Shown piece after piece: positions 1 through 7,600 of a DNA stretch of 59,116 nt. The DNA is taken from assembly GCA_023664955.1 (NCBI GenBank), contig JAMPEV010000001.1, positions 1,429,563-1,488,678 of the forward strand. The letters run 5' to 3'. A program made the position numbers and the translations under genes. Each line of letters begins with the position of its first letter. Within the stretch, counting starts at the first letter, position 1. Origin of the DNA: Duncaniella sp. (GTDB taxonomy: Bacteria; Bacteroidota; Bacteroidia; Bacteroidales; Muribaculaceae). The notes under the pieces are model-generated. The model had not been told where the DNA came from. It was given only the letters and a program-made list of their open reading frames with translations, and ran no database searches.

Positions 1-1
1 T

Positions 2-1399
2 GAAACTCTGAACATCAAATACATCGCGGTTAAGGAAGGTCACCAACCCTCCGAGGTCATTTCCGTGACCATAACCGGAGAATTGAGGAAAACGACTATT
101 AATGAGCATTTCTCAAAGCCAGCAGAAAAAGAATATGAAATCAATGAAGAAGTTAAATTTCTGCGAGATAAAGATGTAAAAATCTACTACACAATAAATG
201 GCTCAGTTCCATCAATTCCCGATCAAAAAAAACCAACTGTCATAACTGAAAATATATTTAACATTGATAAGACACCGCTAATCTATCGCGGAGAAAATAT
301 CAACCTGAAATTTATCGCTAAAAAAGAGGGATTAGCCCCATCAGACATTATCCAAATGGAAATTAAAGGAGAGTTACTTCCGACAGAGCTAAATGTACAT
401 TTCTGGAAACCGGAAGAAAAGCAATACATGATACATGAAATTGTGGTATTCAAGCGCGATCCAGACGTGAAAATCTATTATACGACAGACGGAAGCAAGC
501 CCAAAATCGCCGACAACTCGGGTTCAGAAGGTAAAACCTACGACCTCGATATAAGTCCGCTTACCTATGAAGGAGAACAAATTAATGTGAAATTCATAGG
601 CTGCAAATCAGGTCGTAAAGCTTCTGAAACAATAACAGTCACAATCAACGGTGAACCCAGACCGACAACTCAACTGAACTCCCACTTCTATATACTCAAA
701 GAAAGTGGCTACAAGTTTAAAGAAGAAGTTAGGATTGATCGATTAGGCGAGGTGAAAATCTACTACACCCTTGACGGAAGCGATCCAGTTATTCCAAGCG
801 CGGGAGTAGTATCACCGACCACCTATGACTTCGACTATACACCAATAGTGTATATGGGGCATTCAATAACTCTAAAACTTGTAGCAGTGAAAGAAGGGAT
901 GTTGCCGTCGGTGATTATATCGTTGACATTGACAGGAGAGGACATTCCATCAACAACTATTGATCAACACTTTATGCGTCCGACAGAGAAAGTTTACGCT
1001 TTACATGAAGAGATAATGTTTAACCGCGATGCAGATGTGAAAATTTATTATACCCTTGACGGACAAGAGCCTATTGTTCCTGATGCAAAGTCAATTATAC
1101 CTCAGGGCACGATCGATGGTCACACCGGCCAGACATACGACCTCGACCAACGTCCGTTGACATACGAAGGTATTGCCATGATGATTAAATTCGTAGCTGT
1201 GAAAGAGGATTATATGCCTTCTGAAGTTTACACATATTATATTGGTGACGATGCTTCTGCACTGCCCTTAGTACAGTATGATAGTGACTCTCAGTCGGAA
1301 TACTATAACATTAACGGCATAAGAATTCAGTACCCGACTCAGCCGGGAATATACATAGTCAGACAAGGTAGAGAATCAAGAAAAATTTTTATTCAATAA
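2..1399 (+). CDS. Repeat-rich surface/secreted protein, C-terminal part (chitobiase C-terminal-like repeats)
   Basis: The reading frame is open to the left edge, so the N-terminus lies outside the window; a GTG at 65 is only an internal codon. Four full repeats of roughly 95-110 residues are visible, each with a core like DVKIYYTxDGSxP followed by a conserved TYDLD..PLTYEG stretch and ending in VAVKEG..PSEVI. This core matches the chitobiase/beta-hexosaminidase C-terminal repeat family, which forms small beta-sandwich modules in extracellular Bacteroidota proteins. The last about 45 residues (YYNINGIRI ... GIYIVRQG ... KIFIQ) resemble the C-terminal tail of secreted or surface-sorted Bacteroidota proteins. 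The enzymatic or binding part, if any, would be upstream and is unseen. A strong terminator follows. Confidence 0.8.
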   Translation, partial: ETLNIKYIAVKEGHQPSEVISVTITGELRKTTINEHFSKPAEKEYEINEEVKFLRDKDVKIYYTINGSVPSIPDQKKPTVITENIFNIDKTPLIYRGENINLKFIAKKEGLAPSDIIQMEIKGELLPTELNVHFWKPEEKQYMIHEIVVFKRDPDVKIYYTTDGSKPKIADNSGSEGKTYDLDISPLTYEGEQINVKFIGCKSGRKASETITVTINGEPRPTTQLNSHFYILKESGYKFKEEVRIDRLGEVKIYYTLDGSDPVIPSAGVVSPTTYDFDYTPIVYMGHSITLKLVAVKEGMLPSVIISLTLTGEDIPSTTIDQHFMRPTEKVYALHEEIMFNRDADVKIYYTLDGQEPIVPDAKSIIPQGTIDGHTGQTYDLDQRPLTYEGIAMMIKFVAVKEDYMPSEVYTYYIGDDASALPLVQYDSDSQSEYYNINGIRIQYPTQPGIYIVRQGRESRKIFIQ

Positions 1400-1440
1400 T
1401 TAAGAGCGCATCGCAATCTGACATTAAAAGTGTATATAAT

Positions 1441-1480
1441 AAGCCTGACAAACAAATATTATGTCAGGCTTTTATTGTTT
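1441..1480 (+). terminator. Intrinsic terminator after the repeat protein
   Basis: A perfect 9-bp inverted repeat (AGCCTGACA / TGTCAGGCT, arms 1442-1450 and 1462-1470) is followed at once by tttattgttt. Confidence 0.85.
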
Positions 1481-1499
1481 ATCATTTTTTGTGCCGGTA

Positions 1500-1532
1500 C
1501 TTGGAAATTATCACAATTTAATATTAATTTTG
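1500..1532 (+). promoter_or_regulatory. Bacteroidota-type promoter for mdh
   Basis: CTTG at 1500-1503 fits the -33 box and TAATTTTG at 1525-1532 matches TAnnTTTG exactly, with a 21-base spacer. It predicts a leader of about 120 bases before mdh. Confidence 0.6.
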
Positions 1533-1661
1533 AAAACTATTAAGCAACTAATACGTTTCAACTGAAGATGAGATAAATAAAAGTCACTGTTAAGGTTACA
1601 ATAAAGTAATGTCCGTAGCCTAAACAAAGACCACAAAACAAAAATATTTAATTTTTTCATT

Positions 1662-2663
1662 ATGAGTTATTTAACTGACGAGAAACTTGTGATTGTTGGT
1701 GCAGCCGGCATGATCGGTTCTAATATGGCACAGACAGCAGCCATGATGAAACTTACACCTAATATCTGCTTATATGACACATATGCACCCGGTCTGGAAG
1801 GTGTCGCTGAAGAGATGAACCACTGCGGTTTCAACGGTCTTAACCTCACCTATACCACCGACATCAAGGAAGCTTTTAAGGATGCCAAGTACATTGTATC
1901 TTCAGGTGGCGCCGCACGTAAAGCAGGGATGACACGTGAAGACCTTCTTCGTGGCAACGCTCAAATTGCAGAGCAACTCGGCAAAGACATCAAAACATAC
2001 TGCCCCGATGTTAAGCATGTTGTTGTAATCTTCAATCCTGCTGACATCACCGGACTTATCACACTCTTATATTCCGGCTTGAAACCCTCACAAGTTTCTA
2101 CCCTCGCCGCACTCGACAGCACCCGCCTTCGCACTGAACTTGCAAAATATTTCCACATCCCGGCCGACGAAGTTGTAAACTCCCGCACCTATGGTGGACA
2201 CGGCGAGCAAATGGCAGTTTTCGCATCTACAACGACAATCGCCGGACAACCCCTTTCTCAGATAATAGGCACTGATGCACTCCCCGAAAAGGAATGGGAA
2301 GAAATGAAACAGCGTGTCATCCAGGGCGGAAAGCACATCATCGACCTACGCGGAAGGTCTTCCTTCCAAAGCCCGGCCTATGTTTCAATCGAAATGATTG
2401 CAGCAGCAATGGGTGGTAACCCATTCGCTTGGCCTGTTGGTGCCTATGTCGACAATGGTACATACAACCATATAATGATGGCGATGGAGACAACACTTGA
2501 CAAGAATGGCGTGACAGTTCATAGTGTCAAGGGTACACCGGAGGAAAAGAAAGAACTCGACCAAAGCTATCATCACCTTTGCAAGCTCCGTGATGAAGTG
2601 ATTTCACTCGGCATACTTCCTCCCATCTCTCAGTGGCACGACCTTAACCCCAACATTAAATAA
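1662..2663 (+). CDS. mdh: Malate dehydrogenase
   Basis: 333 residues, a usual length for the LDH/MDH superfamily. It interconverts malate and oxaloacetate with NAD in the cytosol, feeding the reductive succinate branch typical of gut Bacteroidales. Visible motifs are the N-terminal Rossmann loop VGAAGMIGSN, the mobile active-site loop ARKAGMTREDLLRGN with the malate-type arginine, the NPAD segment, the D-S-T-R-L-R substrate/proton-relay segment, and the catalytic histidine in YGGHGEQM. The ATG is preceded by an A/T-rich leader without a clear Shine-Dalgarno sequence, as expected for Bacteroidota. The gene stands alone between a promoter and a terminator. Confidence 0.93.
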   Translation: MSYLTDEKLVIVGAAGMIGSNMAQTAAMMKLTPNICLYDTYAPGLEGVAEEMNHCGFNGLNLTYTTDIKEAFKDAKYIVSSGGAARKAGMTREDLLRGNAQIAEQLGKDIKTYCPDVKHVVVIFNPADITGLITLLYSGLKPSQVSTLAALDSTRLRTELAKYFHIPADEVVNSRTYGGHGEQMAVFASTTTIAGQPLSQIIGTDALPEKEWEEMKQRVIQGGKHIIDLRGRSSFQSPAYVSIEMIAAAMGGNPFAWPVGAYVDNGTYNHIMMAMETTLDKNGVTVHSVKGTPEEKKELDQSYHHLCKLRDEVISLGILPPISQWHDLNPNIK

Positions 2664-2700
2664 ACTATACCAGACTCTAAAAATAGAAGTCAATCCCCTA

Positions 2701-2748
2701 AAAATTATGGGATGTATCACTATATGACACATCCCATAATTTTATTAC
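2701..2748 (+). terminator. Intrinsic terminator after mdh
   Basis: 15-bp perfect inverted repeat (2701-2715 with 2729-2743) whose 3' arm ends in the T-run itself (ATAATTTTATT). Confidence 0.85.
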
Positions 2749-2839
2749 ACCTAGTCCATTACCAAGGAATTTATTATTTTTTCATTTTAGAATTAAACTT
2801 TTTTGATTTTCAAAAGTCTAAAATCTCATAAACCTCATT

Positions 2840-3412
2840 ATGGCAAACGACATGGTAAAAGATACAAAACTTGACGATATGGAACTCGTGGCAAAGTTGC
2901 GGGATCCATCATCATGCCGCAACGCATTCGGTGAGGTTATCAAACTTTACACTGAGCCTCTTTACCGTCAAATCCGACGTATGGTCCACTCACACGATGA
3001 TGCCAATGACATACTTCAAAACACATTCCTTAAAGCCTGGCAGTCAATCGACAACTTCCGCGGTGAAGCAAAACTCTCAACATGGCTCCATAAAATAGCC
3101 ATCAACGAAAGTATCACATTCCTGGAAAAGGAGCGGAAACGCCTCGGTATGTCAATCGATGAAGAAGAGTCACACCTCATCAACCTCATCGAAGCTGACA
3201 CCTACGTGGATGGTGACGCCCTCGAGAAGAAGCTCCGTGAAGCAATTGTCTCTCTTCCAGAAAAGCAACGGCTTGTGTTCAATATGCGTTATTACGAAGA
3301 AATGAAATATGAACAGATGTCGGAAATACTCGGCACTTCTGTGGGAGCGCTGAAAGCTTCTTATCATCTTGCAGTAAAAAAAATTGAGCAATATTTTGAC
3401 GAATCGGATTAA
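2840..3412 (+). CDS. ECF-type RNA polymerase sigma factor
   Basis: 190 residues. Region 2 is at about residues 30-95 (YRQIRRMVHSHDDANDILQNTF, then the -10-binding KLSTWLHKIAIN), and region 4 at about 130-185 (LPEKQRLVFNMRYYEEM, then the helix-turn-helix EILGTSVGALKASYHLAVKKI). No region 1.1 or 3 is present, so it is an extracytoplasmic-function type sigma-70 factor. It is followed after about 90 bases by a small single-span membrane protein and then a periplasmic Spy/CpxP-like protein, which suggests an envelope-stress unit in which the membrane protein holds the sigma factor. The regulon cannot be read from the sequence. Confidence 0.9.
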   Translation: MANDMVKDTKLDDMELVAKLRDPSSCRNAFGEVIKLYTEPLYRQIRRMVHSHDDANDILQNTFLKAWQSIDNFRGEAKLSTWLHKIAINESITFLEKERKRLGMSIDEEESHLINLIEADTYVDGDALEKKLREAIVSLPEKQRLVFNMRYYEEMKYEQMSEILGTSVGALKASYHLAVKKIEQYFDESD

Positions 3413-3502
3413 ACCATCATCAACTATGCTCGTCTAAACTATAAACACCTATTAAAAGGAATTCAAATTTCGATTAATTGGTAATCCTTAAGCTCAAAAA
3501 CA

Positions 3503-3973
3503 ATGAAAGATATTTTAGAAAAAATAAACCATAAAGACGGAATGACAGTCCCAGACGGTTATTTCGCCGACTTCGCCACCAAGATGGCAGCCTCCCTCCC
3601 GGAAATGGAGTGGGAGAAGCCCCAGCCTAAGGTGTTGCACCGCTCCGTGTGGCAAAAAATCAGGCCTTACATTTACATGGCTGCAATGTTTATGGGTGTT
3701 TGGTGCATGATGAAAATGTTTGACCTCATGAAGCCTGACTCTGCCGGTTTTTCTATTGAAGGTAATCCTGTAATGACAGCGGCCCTTGCTAACGACCATT
3801 TCATTAATGAATATTTCATAAATGAAGGAGAGATAAGCGACTATCAGCTCATGGAGGACTTATACGAATCCGGTTTTGATGTGTCATCTTACGAAGAGGA
3901 AATAGCGGATGATTCTCTATATGACCACCACAATGTCCCCGATTCCCCTGAATTCCCATTAGCTGAAATTTAA
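3503..3973 (+). CDS. Single-span membrane protein, candidate anti-sigma factor
   Basis: 156 residues with no family I can name. The N-terminal about 50 residues are charged and presumably cytosolic (LEKINHKDGMTVPDGYFADFA). One hydrophobic segment lies at about 55-73 (YIYMAAMFMGVWCMM), and the C-terminal half is very acidic with a Tyr/Asp/Glu-rich tail. Position directly after the ECF sigma gene and ahead of a Spy/CpxP-like gene, plus the one-span topology, make an anti-sigma role likely. This is inference: no zinc-binding ZAS motif (HxxxCxxC) is present. Confidence 0.7.
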   Translation: MKDILEKINHKDGMTVPDGYFADFATKMAASLPEMEWEKPQPKVLHRSVWQKIRPYIYMAAMFMGVWCMMKMFDLMKPDSAGFSIEGNPVMTAALANDHFINEYFINEGEISDYQLMEDLYESGFDVSSYEEEIADDSLYDHHNVPDSPEFPLAEI

Positions 3974-4015
3974 CAAAGCAAAAACACGATATACAAACTT
4001 ACAACTTGGATACTA

Positions 4016-4480
4016 ATGAAAAAGATTGTATTATTCCTCTCATTACTCATAGCCGCTTGTGTTCTTCCTATGGATGCATATTCACAGCGCAATCCCGGTC
4101 GTGACCGTGAATCATGGATGAAGGAAATCCAACAGTTTAAAAACGATTTCATTGCCAAGAAACTTGATCTTAATGAGGAGCAACGAGAGAAATTCCTCCC
4201 TCTTTACAACTCTATGGACGAAGAAGTCCGTAAAGTTCAAGAGGAGTCAGAGCAGCTCTACCGCCAGACTCTTAACAAAAAAGATGAAGCTACTGACCTC
4301 GAATATGAGAAGGCCGCCGAAGCCCAGTATGAGCTTAAAGGAAAAGAGAATGCTATTGAAATGAAATATTTCAATGAATATAAAACCATACTCTCCCCGC
4401 AGCAACTTTTTAAACTTAAAGATGCCGAGAAAGATTTCACTAGAGAACTAATGAAACAACATCGACGTAGGTCCCGTTAA
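4016..4480 (+). CDS. Spy/CpxP-like periplasmic stress protein
   Basis: 154 residues. A signal peptide (MKKIVLFLSLLIAACVLPMDAYSQ) is followed by a fully helical, highly charged protein. Two LTxxQ-like elements are visible: LDLNEEQREKF near residue 50 and ILSPQQLFKL near residue 125, the hallmark of the Spy/CpxP chaperone family that senses or buffers envelope stress. The Cys in the signal region is not in a convincing lipobox, so a soluble periplasmic protein is more likely than a lipoprotein. It lies 42 bases after the membrane protein and closes the sigma-factor unit before a terminator. Confidence 0.8.
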   Translation: MKKIVLFLSLLIAACVLPMDAYSQRNPGRDRESWMKEIQQFKNDFIAKKLDLNEEQREKFLPLYNSMDEEVRKVQEESEQLYRQTLNKKDEATDLEYEKAAEAQYELKGKENAIEMKYFNEYKTILSPQQLFKLKDAEKDFTRELMKQHRRRSR

Positions 4481-4497
4481 GATAATTTGTTCTTTTG

Positions 4498-4533
4498 CCG
4501 GACGACTTTTCAGTTGTCCGGTTGTTGTTTTAA
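4498..4533 (+). terminator. Intrinsic terminator closing the sigma-factor unit
   Basis: CCGGACGAC (4498-4506) pairs with GTTGTCCGG (4513-4521), one G-U pair, followed by ttgttgtttt. Confidence 0.85.
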
Positions 4534-4610
4534 TAGGGAATGTTTATTTGACCACTACCTTCCCTTACCTCAACCCAATATCAACCCACCGTTTCTAACT
4601 ATTCTAAACT

Positions 4611-7600
4611 ATGAACCTCAATTTTAAATCAGTTTTAATAAGTATAATTATACTTATTTCCACCTTCATGAGCAGCTCTGCGATTTCTCCTAATAAACCT
4701 GACTTCGCCTTCCCAAAAACCGTAAGCGAACAATCAGAAAAGCAATTAACCATTGCGATAGAAAACCACAACTTCCAAGCGATAGTTCGATCTTTGATGG
4801 ATTATTACTTGTCACAAACGGTCATTGACTCCGACAATTCTTCAGCCGCATTAGCGAAAATCAATGAAATATGCCAAAGTGAAACAGACTCTACACTTAA
4901 AGCAGTCCTATACCTTCTTCAGGCTAATATATACAACTCCTTATACTCAGCCAATCGATGGAAATATGACGAACGGTCACTACCTCTCACTCCACTTCCC
5001 GATGACTACAAGCTTTGGAGCGGCGAACAGTTTCGCAATAAAATCATCTCATTGATTGAACTCTCCTTGTCAAATGTTAATCCGCTCAAAAGCATTCCTT
5101 TAAAAGATTACGAATCAGTAATTACATCCAACAAAGAAACATACATCTACTACCCTACCCTTTACGACTTCATTGCCACAAATTCTATTGATTTGCTCAG
5201 CGCCATGAGCAGCTATAACCGTGTGCTATCTTGGGGACTTCTCGTGCCAAGTAACTTGTACATCGTTTCGCCTTTCCCGAAATCCGACCCAATCGTTGCC
5301 AAAATTTTAGGTTTATATGCATCTCTGCTTAAAGCCAACGAAGGTCGCACACCAGCTGAAATAAATACTGACATCCGCCGAATTGACTTTATCTACAATC
5401 GCGTATACTTACCGGATGTAGAATACGATGACTTTGGTCAAGCTCCAAAAAACGACCCGGAAACCAGGCTTTTTGCTCTTCTTCGCTCGCTCTATGAGGA
5501 GAACAAAAAGTCAGAATTCTCAGGCGACATCCTCGCCTTCATGGGTGATAACTGCAGCGATACTGACCCGAAATGGCTATATTCATCAATAGATTATAAT
5601 CTCAAAAAATTCCCAAATTTCTGGCGTAACAACTGTCTTAAAAACATCAATAAACGGCTTTCAATAAAAGAGGCAACAATTCATTGTCCAATGGTGGCTC
5701 CTCCTGCCAGGCCATCTCTAATTGAGATTGAAATCAAGAACATCAACAAGCTTCAACTTGAAATCTACGAAGTGGCATCCCATATATTGGAAAACAGATA
5801 CGATCTGTCAAAAGATAAAAACCTCCGTCCTATAGACACTATCGAAATTGAATTGCCTGGTGATGTTCCGTTCTCCGATAAGACCAACGTTCAATACTCC
5901 TTCCCTCACGTAGGGAAATTCATTGTTGTACCAAGAGTTAACGGTAAACGAGAATCTGATTACTACACCAAAGTGCACGTTACACACTTTGCACTTGCCA
6001 CGTCACGACTCCAATCCACAAATTTAGTGGTTATCGATGCTGCGTCAGGTGCTCCTGTATCGGATGCAAAGGTTAGTATTATTGAAAATAACAGGAATAA
6101 CCTACAAGAAAAAATAACCCCGGTTGGTATGACTAATACCGACGGCATGATTACAGCCACCAAACGTGGAAACTATATCACCGAAAAAAATGGTGACCGG
6201 TATGCCCTCCCCACTTATGTTTACATTAATTATGACCAGAATAACAATGAAAGATGGACACGGCAAATGGCCGGTTACACTGCCCTTCCCCTCTATCATC
6301 CCGGCGATACTGTAGAATGGACAGCTGTTATCTATGAATTTAACAATAACCGGCAAAAACTTTGTTCCGACAGCAATGTGTTAGCCCAGCTTTATGATGC
6401 ATCATATCAACATATCGACAGCATTTCTACCACAACTGATAAGTTTGGACGGATAAATGGAAAATTCGTAATTCCGAAAGACTGTCTTACAGGAAATTTC
6501 AGGATTGAAATCGATAACATTGGCAATATTAATTTTGATGTTTCCGACTATAAATTACCGACATTTCAAGTTACACTTGATCCAGTGGAAAAGAATTCGC
6601 CTAATCTTGGCGACGTGACAATCCGTGGCAAAGTCATGACATATTCCGGATTCCCGCTTGCCGATACAAAAATATCAGCTGACATCTCTGTTACTGAAAG
6701 ATTGAGATGGTGGTGGGGCAGAAGCAATGGCATATCATTTGCCTCTGAAGAAACAATCACCGGTTCGGATGGTCGTTTTGAATTCACCGTTGACTCCGTG
6801 ACCCTGGCCACCGCTCCTATTCCACAAGGTGTGTTCTCAGTTCAAATTTCCGCCTTATCCTCATCCGGTGAAACACAGTCAGCCTCAACCACTTTCATGA
6901 CAGGCACTAAATACCAAATACAAGTCGCACTTCCCGAAGCCATTGACGTGTCAGGTAAGCATGTAGCAATTAATGCGAAAGTGGTCAATTACATGGACTC
7001 GATTATTGAAATGCCTATTACCTACGATGTGATGCTCGACAGTGTCACCGTCCTCTCCGGTTTAATGCACTCTAATAATCACACTATTGACTTATCATCA
7101 CTGAAATCAGGAAAGTACAACTTTAGATTCTGCCTGGAGGATAAAGAGCTTGCCAATATCGTGTCCAAATCAACGGTTCTCTACCGAAACACTGACAAGA
7201 CAACCCCAAAACCTGACGCTCTCCTTTGGTCTCCTATTAAAGATGTCACCGCTGATGAAAAAGGTAATGGGAAATGGCTTTATGCCACCAACTGTGACAC
7301 TTACTTCCTTCTTACTCTATGGAGGAATGACAGCATCTTATCCCAAAAATGGGAAAAGATATCGGTCGGCATGAACTATCTCGATATTAAGCTTCCAGAA
7401 GGAATCGACGAAGCTAAATTAACTATAGCTTGCACTGGAAATTACAGGAGTGCAGAGGAGACTATTACAGTGAAACGTGATGTGACCCGAAAAGGAATTA
7501 AATTCATCACCGAATCCTTCCGTGACCGAATTTTGCCAGGAAGTGAGGAGACATGGAAATTTAAAGTCGTGGATGAAAGCGGCAACTCTCAGCAAGCTGC

